Positions 17,926-25,808 of a stretch of DNA of 64,000 nucleotides are shown in pieces. The notes beneath the pieces are model-generated. The model was not told where the DNA came from and searched no databases. It worked only from the letters and a program-made list of their open reading frames with translations. Made by a program: the position numbers and the translations under genes. Numbering within the stretch: the stretch's first letter is position 1; every line of letters begins with the position of its first letter. This DNA is from an uncultured Clostridia bacterium (GTDB lineage Bacteria > Bacillota > Clostridia > Christensenellales > UBA1242): assembly GCA_934772045.1 (NCBI GenBank), contig CAKVMH010000002.1:62001-126000 (forward strand), in the 5' to 3' direction.

Positions 17926-19560
17926 ATGAATAAGACAATTAATGGTTCCGGCCTAAGGAAAATGTTTGCAACGGCATTTTCTTTGGTGGAAGAGAATAAG
18001 CAGGCTATTGACGCCTTAAATGTTTTCCCTGTTCCAGATGGTGACACAGGTACAAACATGAGTTTAACTTTGAAAAGCGCAGCAACTGAAATGAACGCAT
18101 GTGAAACCAACACGATTGAAGCAATTTGTGTGGCTTTTAACCGTGGCGCACTTAAAGGTGCAAGGGGCAACAGCGGTGTTATCACTTCACAAATCATCAA
18201 GGGCATTTGTTCTGTTTTGATGTCATGTGTGAATGAAGTGGACATCAAAACCTTCGCACGCGCAATTCAAAGCGGTGCAGATATGGCTTACAAAGCCGTC
18301 ACTGTTCCAAAGGAAGGGACCATTTTAACAGTTATAAAATCAATGGCAGAAAGGTCAAAACAAGCGATTAAAACAAGCAAGTCTTTTGAAGATTTTTTGA
18401 ATGACATCATCGCACACGGCGAAGCAACCCTTCAAATGACACCGGAATTGTTGCCAGTTCTTAAAAAGGCTGGTGTGGTTGACGCTGGTGGTCGTGGCTT
18501 AATGTTCATTTTCAGCGGGTTCTATAAGGCTCTCACTGGTGAATGTGCCGAAGTTGAGTTTGTTGATAATGTTGAAAAGGACATTACAAGCGAAAGTTTA
18601 CACGTTAATTACGAGTCGTTAGCGGACATCAAGTACGGCTATTGCACTGAGTTCTTCATTGTTAACATTTACGAAAAGACAACTGATTCAGATATTAACA
18701 CATTGCGCGCGCGTTTGATGGAAATAGGCGACAGTGTGCTTTGTATTGGTGACTTACAACTTATCAAAGTGCATGTTCACACCAATGAACCAAACAGGGC
18801 ATTAGGTTACGCACTTCAATTAGGCGAACTTAATGGCGTTAAAATCGAGAATATGTTGGAACAAAACCGCCAACTTCGTAAACAGAATGAAAAAACACCG
18901 CTTAAAGAATATGGCATGATCGCTGTTGCTGCCGGCGATGGTTTGAACACTGTTTTCAAGGATATTGATGTAGATTACATAATTAGTGGTGGTCAAACAA
19001 TGAACCCTAGTGCTAACGATATTGCTACCGCAGCGGATAAAGTTAACGCTAAAAACATTTTTGTGTTCCCAAACAATAAAAATATCATTATGTCTGCAAA
19101 TCAAGCAAACGACATTACGGACAAAAATTTGATTGTTATTCCAACACGCAGTATTCCGGAAGGGGTGAGTGCGGTTGTATCATTCGACGCTCAGGCTTCA
19201 ATCGATGAAAACATTGAAAATATGAAATCGGCAATTGAAGGCGTTACATCAGGCTCAGTTACTTATGCTGTGCGCACAACAAATGTTGACGGTTTAGATG
19301 TAACAGTTGGCGATATTATGGGGTTGGACAACCATTCAGTCCTTACAATCGGCAAAGATGTGGCTGACACTACTGTTGATTTGATTGGCAAAATCTTAAA
19401 CGAAAATTCAAGCAACATCACACTTTTCTACGGCGATGGTGTAACAGAAGAAGACGCTGTTAACATGCAATCTCGTTTGGAAGAAACTTTCCCAGACCAA
19501 GATGTTTCAGTAATTTTTGGTGGTCAACCAGTGTACTATTATATTGTTTCAGTAGAGTAA
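17926..19560 (+). CDS. fakA: DAK domain fatty acid kinase subunit (FakA/YloV)
   Basis: At 544 residues this matches the YloV/FakA kinase that phosphorylates fatty acids bound to a FakB (DegV-family) partner. The DhaL-type ATP site is NVFPVPDGDTGTNMSLTLKS (about residues 34-53), followed by ARGNSGVITSQIIKG (about 87-101) and VVDAGGRGLMFIFSGF (about 186-201). The C-terminal half holds the DegV-like domain (DYIISGGQTMNPS, VFPNNKNI). The RBS is ATAGGAGTAA. It is co-transcribed with asp23 and ends in a terminator at 19597; no fakB is visible. Confidence 0.93.
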   Translation: MNKTINGSGLRKMFATAFSLVEENKQAIDALNVFPVPDGDTGTNMSLTLKSAATEMNACETNTIEAICVAFNRGALKGARGNSGVITSQIIKGICSVLMSCVNEVDIKTFARAIQSGADMAYKAVTVPKEGTILTVIKSMAERSKQAIKTSKSFEDFLNDIIAHGEATLQMTPELLPVLKKAGVVDAGGRGLMFIFSGFYKALTGECAEVEFVDNVEKDITSESLHVNYESLADIKYGYCTEFFIVNIYEKTTDSDINTLRARLMEIGDSVLCIGDLQLIKVHVHTNEPNRALGYALQLGELNGVKIENMLEQNRQLRKQNEKTPLKEYGMIAVAAGDGLNTVFKDIDVDYIISGGQTMNPSANDIATAADKVNAKNIFVFPNNKNIIMSANQANDITDKNLIVIPTRSIPEGVSAVVSFDAQASIDENIENMKSAIEGVTSGSVTYAVRTTNVDGLDVTVGDIMGLDNHSVLTIGKDVADTTVDLIGKILNENSSNITLFYGDGVTEEDAVNMQSRLEETFPDQDVSVIFGGQPVYYYIVSVE

Positions 19561-19596
19561 AACTACACTATATATTGTATGTAATTAATAAACAAG

Positions 19597-19648
19597 CACT
19601 ATATTTATAATAAATCAAATTTGGCTTACCGTAAATATAGTGTTTTTT
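19597..19648 (+). terminator. Terminator of asp23–fakA
   Basis: CACTATATTTA (19597-19607) is perfectly complementary to TAAATATAGTG (19632-19642) and is followed by six T residues. Confidence 0.85.
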
Positions 19649-19914
19649 ACGCTGTCAACAAACTGCATTTGTAAGTGAAAGTGAAGGAAATTTACATTTA
19701 ATAATTGTCAAATTTACATTAACTGCTTATGTATTTGGTTGAATTAAATGTAAATTTTAATTTGCACTTTTTTTGAAAACAGTTTGTAATTGTTTTAGTT
19801 ATTATTAATATTATTCCTAATGCTTATTTATAAAAGCTTTTTGTTTTATGTGAATTAATAAGTCCAACTCCGGGCATACTAATTTTGTAGACGAACTACA
19901 TAAAAGGAGATAAT

Positions 19915-20172
19915 ATGTTCGGTAGAAACAAAAAGGAAAAGGGTAATTGCTGTAATAATGAAAAGGGTTGCTCAAATTGTTCAAATGAAAAAAATAGCGA
20001 CATGACAAGTGGTGGTCGAAGCACTAAATCATGTGGTGGTAAAGAAAAATGTGCACCACATCCGACAAAATCTTGTTCTAACAAGGAAACAAAGCCATGC
20101 TCAAACTGTGGTGTCAAAACTGAAAAATCATGCTCTAATTGTGGCACAAAATCCACAAAAGATTGCAAATAA
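19915..20172 (+). CDS. Small cysteine-rich protein of unknown function
   Basis: An 85-residue hydrophilic protein with 12 cysteines and many Lys, Ser and Asn. The repeated motif is K-(S/P)-C-S-N-x(0-1)-C-G (TKPCSNCGVKTEKSCSNCG), with GNCC and KGCSNCS nearer the N-terminus. There is no signal peptide or membrane segment. The RBS AAAAGGAGATAAT is nearly perfect, so the ORF is likely real despite low complexity. CxxC spacing suggests zinc or other metal binding, or spore-associated structural use; both are inference. It is monocistronic, with a terminator at 20211. The preceding ~265 nt are AT-rich, with repeated AAATTTACATT words. Confidence 0.75.
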   Translation: MFGRNKKEKGNCCNNEKGCSNCSNEKNSDMTSGGRSTKSCGGKEKCAPHPTKSCSNKETKPCSNCGVKTEKSCSNCGTKSTKDCK

Positions 20173-20210
20173 TTCAATAAAAAATTAGAAATTTAATCTA
20201 ATATTTTGGT

Positions 20211-20251
20211 CAAAAAAGGACATTACATTTAAATTGTATTGTTCTTTTTTG
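20211..20251 (+). terminator. Bidirectional terminator
   Basis: CAAAAAAGGACA (20211-20222) pairs with TGTTCTTTTTTG (20240-20251), with T runs on both strands. Confidence 0.7.
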
Positions 20252-20470
20252 TTTTGTTAATAGCAACTGGATATAAAAAGAAAGCAAGGCAAATTTATTC
20301 AATCAGCCTAACAATAAATAAAAATTAGCTAAAGTAAATGATTGGTTTTTGTTAGTTGCCTTTAAATATTTATTTGTATTGTGTTTTTATTAATAATTGT
20401 GACATTTACAAGTCATCAAATTACATTAAAATTTTTAGCAGTATTTTTTTAAAAAAGTTCAAAAAAATTG

Positions 20471-20499
20471 TTGACATAAATTTACGCATGTGTTATATT
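20471..20499 (+). promoter_or_regulatory. Sigma-A promoter of the tRNA-Val/tRNA-Gly locus
   Basis: TTGACA (20471-20476), 17-nt spacer, TATATT (20494-20499), 18 nt before the tRNA-Val 5' end. Confidence 0.85.
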
Positions 20500-20517
20500 A
20501 TTATTGCAATCGCATAT

Positions 20518-20593
20518 GGGAGATTAGCGCAGTTGGTAGAGTACCTGCCTTACAAGCAGAGGGTCACAGGTTCGAGTCCTGTATCTCCCACCA
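20518..20593 (+). tRNA. tRNA-Val (anticodon TAC)
   Basis: The 76-nt cloverleaf reads acceptor GGGAGAT/ATCTCCC, D-loop AGTTGGTAGA, anticodon loop CTTACAA (anticodon TAC) and T-loop TTCGAGT, with encoded CCA at 20591-20593. Confidence 0.97.
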
Positions 20594-20605
20594 CACGATT
20601 GCATT

Positions 20606-20745
20606 TTATGCGGGAGTGGCTCAGTGGCGAGTAGCGTTAAGCAATATGCCAAAATTGGCATGTTGTAGCGGTGCCGTTAGGCAACGAGTGAGCGTTAGCG
20701 ATGGAAGAGCGTTGCTGGGCAACGCGCATGAAAACAATTTTTAAG
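20606..20745 (+). repeat. Truncated tRNA-Gly 5' copy followed by palindrome-rich sequence
   Basis: Positions 20606-20627 are identical to 20771-20792, covering the 5' acceptor strand and first half of the D arm of tRNA-Gly. The copy then breaks off into a GC-richer stretch with several hairpins (ATGCCAA/TTGGCAT near 20646; GCGTTGC/GCAACGC near 20710). The intact tRNA-Gly follows about 30 nt later. Confidence 0.75.
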
Positions 20746-20774
20746 AAACACAACTTAATATTAATTTAAATTAT

Positions 20775-20849
20775 GCGGGAGTGGCTCAGTGGTAGAGCGT
20801 TGCCTTGCCAAGGCAAATGTCGCGAGTTCGAATCTCGTCTTCCGCTCCA
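20775..20849 (+). tRNA. tRNA-Gly (anticodon GCC)
   Basis: The 75-nt tRNA has acceptor GCGGGAG/CTTCCGC (one G-U pair), an anticodon stem TTGCC/GGCAA with loop TTGCCAA (anticodon GCC), a T arm GCGAGTTCGAATCTCGT and encoded CCA (20847-20849). Confidence 0.97.
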
Positions 20850-20854
20850 TAGAG

Positions 20855-20885
20855 ATAGACTTAATTAAGATTAGGTCTATTTTTT
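20855..20885 (+). terminator. Terminator of tRNA-Gly
   Basis: ATAGAC (20855-20860) pairs with GTCTAT (20875-20880), followed by T7. The whole unit is copied at 21056-21086. Confidence 0.8.
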
Positions 20886-20924
20886 TGTTTTATCTAATAA
20901 TTTGTAGAGATTCGAACTCACATT

Positions 20925-21029
20925 AGGGCTCCCACCGCAACTAGTTTGTGGAAGGGATAAGGAAAAACCGAGCTAAAAGGCACATTTGCGAAAGTTTTGA
21001 GCAAAGTGCAAAATACGAGAGTTTTGACG
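20925..21029 (+). repeat. Interspersed hairpin element, copy E1
   Basis: A 105-nt element that shares blocks with 44362-44459 and with the reverse strand of 56623-56730. Its parts in order are a G/C hairpin (CTCCCAC ... GTGGAAGGGA), the block AAGGAAAAACCGAGC, a second hairpin region with CATTTGCG, and the end block CGAGAGTTTTGACGC. It is immediately followed by a second copy of the tRNA-Gly 3' end. No ORF is present. Confidence 0.75.
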
Positions 21030-21030
21030 C

Positions 21031-21092
21031 CGAATTTCGTCTTCCGCTCCATAGAGATAGACTTAATTAAGATTAGGTCTATTTTTTGTTTA
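21031..21092 (+). repeat. Second copy of the tRNA-Gly 3' end and terminator
   Basis: Positions 21031-21092 repeat 20830-20891 (second half of the T arm, acceptor 3' strand, CCA, terminator) with one substitution near the start and a shorter T run. They start directly after element E1. Confidence 0.9.
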
Positions 21093-21115
21093 TTTGTGGT
21101 GTTAGATTAATCGGT

Positions 21116-21129
21116 TACTATATATAGTA
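21116..21129. promoter_or_regulatory. Palindrome TACTATATATAGTA (possible operator)
   Basis: A perfect 14-nt palindrome flanked by direct repeats of (T/A)AATCGGTTA. It shares the half-site TACTAT with the larger palindrome at 21245 in the cysS promoter. Confidence 0.4.
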
Positions 21130-21215
21130 TAGTTAAATCGGTTATTCTTTTTTTTGTTTAAAAATTGAGTGCAAAGTGAGTGTAATTTGAGTGCAAAACT
21201 TGTTTTTCATTATAT

Positions 21216-21264
21216 TTGACTTTTTGGTTTAATAATTAGTATAATATACTATTATAATAGTATA
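21216..21264 (+). promoter_or_regulatory. cysS promoter overlapped by a perfect palindrome
   Basis: TTGACT (21216-21221), 18-nt spacer, TATAAT (21240-21245). A perfect 20-nt palindrome, TATACTATTATAATAGTATA (21245-21264), starts at the last base of the -10 box and covers the transcription start, the position of a repressor operator. The leader to the ATG is about 70 nt. Confidence 0.6.
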
Positions 21265-21321
21265 ACATAAGCGTTTTTTAGTAATCACAATGTTATATAA
21301 TGAAAGGACTTACGAGGTTTT

Positions 21322-22737
21322 ATGAAATTATACAATTCCACATCAAGGCAAGTTGAAGAATTTGTGCCATACAATGAAAACAGGGTTACGATGTACACAT
21401 GTGGGCCTACGGTTTATCATTTTGCGCATATCGGTAATTTGCGCTCATACATCATGGAAGACGTGCTTGAAAAGGCACTTTCTTATTTAGGATATAATGT
21501 TGAGCGCGCCATGAACATTACTGACGTTGGTCATTTATCCAGCGATGGTGACACTGGGGAAGACAAAATGCTTTTAGGCGCAGAGCGTGAACATAAATCG
21601 GTTATGGACATCGCAAAAGAGTATACCGACGCATTTAAACGCGACTTTGCTAGCCTTAATTTAGCATGGCCAAAGCTGGTTGCGCCTGCCACTTCATGCA
21701 TTGATGAATATATCAAAATTATAACTGTTTTGCTTGAAAAAGGCTTTGCATATGCAAGCAATGGTAATATATATTTTGACACATCAAAGTTGAAAGAGTA
21801 TTACCGCTTCGGCAATCAAGCGAAAGAAGATTTGGTTGTTGGTGCACGTGAAAATGTAAGTGAAGACCAAGGCAAACGCAATCAAAACGACTTTGTTTTG
21901 TGGTTCACCAAATCAAAGTTCGAAAATCACGCTTTAAAGTGGGATAGCCCATGGGGTGTTGGCTATCCGGGTTGGCATATTGAATGTTCGGGCATTTCCT
22001 ATAAATTTTTGGGCGAATATTTGGATATACATTGTGGTGGCGTCGACAATAAATTTCCTCACCACACTAACGAAATTGCTCAAACGGAAAGCTTTTTGGG
22101 TCACCCATGGTGTAAATATTGGTTCCATGTTGAGCATTTGAACACTAAGTCCGGTAAAATGAGCAAATCTTCTGGCGATTTCTTGACACTCACTCGCTTA
22201 AATGAATTAGGTTTTAACCCTATGGTTTACAAAATGTTCTGCTTGCAATCACATTATCGCAAACAACTGGTTTATTCAGTTGAGGGGTTGGAAAGCGCAA
22301 GATCTGCATACAATAAACTAATCAAGCGTATAAGTTCACTAAATTCAGCGGACGAAAAAGTCGACAATGCAACTTTTGATGAATTTAACACTCAATTTAA
22401 AAATGCGTTGGCAAATGATTTGAACACATCTTTTGCTTTAACGACGCTTTATGATGTGCTGAAATCGGATACAAATGACGGCACCAAATTTGCTTTAATA
22501 ACTGCATTTGATAAGGTTTTGGGTTTAAATTTGTGCTCAGCGTCAAATAATGACGAGGATAAAACACCTATTGACAGTACATTGCAAACAAAAATTGAAG
22601 AAATGATTGCACAACGCGCACAGGCTAAGGCAAATAAAGATTATGCCACAGCAGATGCAATCCGCAATCAACTTGCTGAAATGAATGTTGAGCTTATCGA
22701 TACGAAAGAAAGCACAACATATAAATTTAAATATTAA
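21322..22737 (+). CDS. cysS: Cysteinyl-tRNA synthetase
   Basis: At 471 residues this is full-length class I CysRS, which charges tRNA-Cys. The zinc and HIGH region is YTCGPTVYHFAHIGNLRSY with Cys27 and HIGN at 36-39; further zinc ligands lie in WHIECSGIS and HHTNEIAQTE. KMSKS is at residues 279-283. The C-terminal helical DALR-like domain and anticodon-binding tail are present (AKANKDYATADAIRNQLAEM). The start has GAAAGGACTT upstream. No cysE lies beside it. Confidence 0.97.
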   Translation: MKLYNSTSRQVEEFVPYNENRVTMYTCGPTVYHFAHIGNLRSYIMEDVLEKALSYLGYNVERAMNITDVGHLSSDGDTGEDKMLLGAEREHKSVMDIAKEYTDAFKRDFASLNLAWPKLVAPATSCIDEYIKIITVLLEKGFAYASNGNIYFDTSKLKEYYRFGNQAKEDLVVGARENVSEDQGKRNQNDFVLWFTKSKFENHALKWDSPWGVGYPGWHIECSGISYKFLGEYLDIHCGGVDNKFPHHTNEIAQTESFLGHPWCKYWFHVEHLNTKSGKMSKSSGDFLTLTRLNELGFNPMVYKMFCLQSHYRKQLVYSVEGLESARSAYNKLIKRISSLNSADEKVDNATFDEFNTQFKNALANDLNTSFALTTLYDVLKSDTNDGTKFALITAFDKVLGLNLCSASNNDEDKTPIDSTLQTKIEEMIAQRAQAKANKDYATADAIRNQLAEMNVELIDTKESTTYKFKY

Positions 22738-22749
22738 AAGGAAAGAAAG

Positions 22750-23262
22750 ATGAATAACACTAAAAAAACATTGTTAATTTCTGGCATTATCTGCTTAATT
22801 TCTGGTTTGTTTTCTGTGCTTGCATTGCTTATGGATGTGTTTGAAACACAAATTCAAGTTTATGCAGTTGTTTTGGATAGTTTAAATGTGGCGCTATCCC
22901 TTACAACAGGCATAATTTATCTTTGTGTTATGGGCAAAGGCACAGATTGGCTTACAAAAAACAGAATGTTGTTTGTTGTGCTGATGTTTGTAAACATTCT
23001 TAATGGTTTGATTGTTTGGCTTGTTTCGTTCTGGGTTGAAATTGTCATAACTGAACAATACCGCATAAAAATGTTCAACCAAAGCGTTAAACAAGACGAA
23101 AACGGCGACATCACCTTACATGACAACGATTATGAAATAACAAGCAAAGTTGACTATATAAAATCGGAAATTGAAAAACTCGACGGACTTAAACGTAAAA
23201 ATATGATAACGGAAGAAGAGTATAACCGTTTGCGTCAAGAAGTTATTAACAAGAATTTATAA
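22750..23262 (+). CDS. Small membrane protein with C-terminal SHOCT-like motif
   Basis: A 170-residue protein with about three to four hydrophobic segments in residues 7-110 (LLISGIICLISGLFSVLALL; VALSLTTGIIYLCVM; MLFVVLMFVNILNGLIVWLV), followed by a cytoplasmic tail. The last ~30 residues (EIEKLDGLKRKNMITEEEYNRLRQEVI, in pieces) match the SHOCT pattern, a short oligomerisation helix pair. Function is unknown. It sits 12 nt after cysS with an AAAGGAAAG RBS and is probably co-transcribed. Confidence 0.7.
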   Translation: MNNTKKTLLISGIICLISGLFSVLALLMDVFETQIQVYAVVLDSLNVALSLTTGIIYLCVMGKGTDWLTKNRMLFVVLMFVNILNGLIVWLVSFWVEIVITEQYRIKMFNQSVKQDENGDITLHDNDYEITSKVDYIKSEIEKLDGLKRKNMITEEEYNRLRQEVINKNL

Positions 23263-23285
23263 GAGGGCTAAACGCCTTCTTTTTC
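23263..23285 (+). terminator. Terminator after the cysS operon
   Basis: GAGGGC (23263-23268) pairs with GCCTTC (23274-23279), then T5. The ~230 nt that follow up to dnaG are unusually G/T-rich, with a CCCAC/GTGGG hairpin near 23432; no gene is seen. Confidence 0.55.
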
Positions 23286-23517
23286 GTCGTATTAGATTGT
23301 TTTGTGAGTGAAATGACGTCTATGCTCATGTATTGATTTTAATTATTTTAATTTAAAAAAAGTTTTAAATTTTTTTAGGAAAAACTTTGTGTGTGGTGTA
23401 TTAAGTAATAAAGAGAGATATTTTTAAAACCCACGTGCAAAGTTTTTTTGTGGGGGAAATAATTTTTTTTAGGAATATGTTTTTTTGTGTTGTATTTTGT
23501 GTTAGGTAGGAGAACTG

Positions 23518-25287
23518 ATGATAAAAGGTGGGTTGCCGAACGAATTTATTGACGAAGTCCGTTCTAAGAACGACATTGTCGATGTTGCATCTAAATACTT
23601 AACTCTTTCAAGGCGTGGGAATAATTTTTGGGCATGTTGTCCGTTCCATAATGAAAAAACGCCTTCTTTTTCCATTAAACAAGACGCTCAGTTTTTCAAG
23701 TGTTTTGGTTGTGGTGAAAGTGGTAATGTGATAAATTTGGTTATGAAGTTGGAAAATGTAGATTTCTTAACCGCCATTGAAATGCTTGCAAAAAATGCAG
23801 GGTTGGACATGCCTACCGACATTGATAATGTTGAAATGCAAAAACGCAAGCATGAGCGTGACAGGGTTTACCAAATTTTGCGTGCAACAACCGATTTTTA
23901 TCACAATAATTTATTGAATAATCATGAAACGCCACAGTATAAATACTTGCGTACACGCGGAATTAATGATGAAATGATAACTAAATTTCAAATTGGTGCT
24001 TCACTAGATTTTGATGGTTTACCTTTGCATTTGAAGAAATTAGGGTTTAGTTATGATGACATGATAACGGCAGGTGTGCTTGGCAAAACTGACAGTGGCA
24101 GATATTATGATTTTTATGGCAAACGTTTAATATTTCCTATTTTTAATGGTTTTGGTGATGTGGTCGCGTATTCTGGCAGGTCGGTTGAGCAGGTTGTGGA
24201 GCACACTAAATATAAAAACACTCCGCAAACGATTGTGTTTAACAAAAGTGAAATTATGTTTGGTTTCAACTTTGTACGCGAACTTAAAAAACAAAACAAT
24301 ATGCTTGACACAATTGTGATTGTTGAAGGTCATATTGATGTTATTGCTTGTCATCAGGTTGGCATAACAAACACAATAGGTTGTATGGGCACTGCGTTAA
24401 CAAGCCAACATGTGCGCAAAATTAAACAACTTGTTGAAAATGTAATTTTGTGTTTAGATGGCGATAATGCTGGTGCAAATGCGACATATAAAGCAATTGA
24501 CATTTTAAAAGAAGGTGGGCTTCAGGTTAAGGTTGTTCGTTTGAATGGCGCAAAAGACCCAGACGAATTTATTAAAAAATATGGCAAGGAAAGTTTTGTG
24601 GATATGCTTGCTTCGGCGGTCGATTGCGTGGACTTTGTTTTGAATGATAGTGCAAAAAAATATGATTTAAGCAACAATGCCGACCGCGCAAAATATATAC
24701 AAGAAAGTTTAAATTACATATCTAAATTTTCATCACCGGCAGAGCAAGAAGTATATTTAAGTGTTGTTCAAAAACTTGTTCGTGTGCCTATTGACGCACT
24801 GCGCAAAAGTTTGAACACAACTAAAATGGAAGCAAAACAAGCCACTGAGCAGGTAGACACGCCTGAACAAATTACCGACAATTATTTAACCGAAAGCAAA
24901 ATTATGTTGTTGGCGTCAATGCTTTACAAGAAAATTGGCAACCTTGACGATGTTGAAACGATTTTTACTGCTGATGACGATTTGAAAAAGTTATATCAGT
25001 ATTTAAAAACAAAATTGACAGAAAATAAAGATGTACCAGTTGCCAGTTTGTTTAATGAATTTGAAATTAACAATAATTCGTTAATTGATAAGGTAATAAA
25101 CTATTCGTTCCCAGAAGATGATGTGTTCACATTGTATTTAAGTGACACCATTAAGCGCGCTAAGCGTTATGCTTTGGAACAGGAGCGCGAAAAAATTAAA
25201 CAAAAAATGCTAACTGCCCAAACGGACAGCGAGCAGCTTGAATATTTAACCAAATTGCAAGAAATTACAAACAAGATGAAGGAGTAA
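23518..25287 (+). CDS. dnaG: DNA primase DnaG
   Basis: A 589-residue primase that makes RNA primers at the replication fork. The N-terminal CHC2 zinc ribbon has Cys41, His44, Cys62 and Cys65 (CCPFHNEKTPSF ... FKCFGCGESG). The catalytic core has YSGRSV and the TOPRIM motif IVEGHIDVIACHQVG (about residue 268), then CLDGDNAGANAT. The C-terminal helicase-interaction region follows. It has a GGTAGGAGAAC RBS. It heads the dnaG–(sigma fragment)–rpoD operon, a variant of the macromolecular synthesis operon. Confidence 0.96.
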   Translation: MIKGGLPNEFIDEVRSKNDIVDVASKYLTLSRRGNNFWACCPFHNEKTPSFSIKQDAQFFKCFGCGESGNVINLVMKLENVDFLTAIEMLAKNAGLDMPTDIDNVEMQKRKHERDRVYQILRATTDFYHNNLLNNHETPQYKYLRTRGINDEMITKFQIGASLDFDGLPLHLKKLGFSYDDMITAGVLGKTDSGRYYDFYGKRLIFPIFNGFGDVVAYSGRSVEQVVEHTKYKNTPQTIVFNKSEIMFGFNFVRELKKQNNMLDTIVIVEGHIDVIACHQVGITNTIGCMGTALTSQHVRKIKQLVENVILCLDGDNAGANATYKAIDILKEGGLQVKVVRLNGAKDPDEFIKKYGKESFVDMLASAVDCVDFVLNDSAKKYDLSNNADRAKYIQESLNYISKFSSPAEQEVYLSVVQKLVRVPIDALRKSLNTTKMEAKQATEQVDTPEQITDNYLTESKIMLLASMLYKKIGNLDDVETIFTADDDLKKLYQYLKTKLTENKDVPVASLFNEFEINNNSLIDKVINYSFPEDDVFTLYLSDTIKRAKRYALEQEREKIKQKMLTAQTDSEQLEYLTKLQEITNKMKE

Positions 25288-25289
25288 AA

Positions 25290-25808
25290 GTGATTAAAAT
25301 TGACAAAGCGGACGAACTTTTCCGTTATTTAACAAACTTAGGGGTTGAAAATGTTGAAGAATTATACACTGAACTTGCCAAACTTGGCAGGTTTAAGCGT
25401 AAAGATGTGCAACATTATTTCCGCTCAACATTTGACGGAAGTTTAACCGAAGAATTGAGTGAAGCTGACCTTGAAATGGTTATAGATTATTTTGCAGACT
25501 TAAAGCAAACAAAGAAATTAAAAAAGCCTGAATTGAATGCAAAATTAAAAGAATATTGCTCAACCAAAGTGCAACAGGTTAAACAAGAGATTGTTGCAAG
25601 TAAATTGTTAGACGTGCTTTATATGTGTTTGGAATATAAAACCTTACATAAGGACACAAATATACAAGATTTAGTTCAAAATGCAAACATCGGCCTAATG
25701 GAAGCAGTGGAAAATTATAACCCAAAAGCAAGGATTGATTTTGATGATTACGTTGTGTTTTGGGTGCGTGAAAATATTTTGAAAAATGAGGAGAAAAAGT
25801 ATGATTAA
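25290..25808 (+). CDS. Truncated sigma-70-like protein (regions 1.1/2 only)
   Basis: A 172-residue protein between dnaG and rpoD. The first part ([22 protein letters not shown]) is similar in style to an N-terminal region 1.1-type helical domain. The second part, from about residue 95, resembles sigma region 2: LQDLVQ-like [20 protein letters not shown] and [14 protein letters not shown] parallel [17 protein letters not shown] and [13 protein letters not shown] of the neighbouring RpoD. The aromatic -10-recognition residues are partly replaced, and regions 3 and 4 are absent. The GTG start has AAGGAG upstream. The end overlaps the rpoD start by 8 nt, so the two are coupled. Confidence 0.6.
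   Translation: MIKIDKADELFRYLTNLGVENVEELYTELAKLGRFKRKDVQHYFRSTFDGSLTEELSEADLEMVIDYFADLKQTKKLKKPELNAKLKEYCSTKVQQVKQEIVASKLLDVLYMCLEYKTLHKDTNIQDLVQNANIGLMEAVENYNPKARIDFDDYVVFWVRENILKNEEKKYD

Noticed and set aside
20356..20744. Overlapping ORFs across the tRNA region
   Set aside because: They run through tRNA-Val and repeats; they have no RBS and no family resemblance.
20850..21321. T-box leader before cysS
   Set aside because: No AGGGTGGNACCGCG antiterminator or specifier stem is found; most of the region is tRNA-tail and element repeats.
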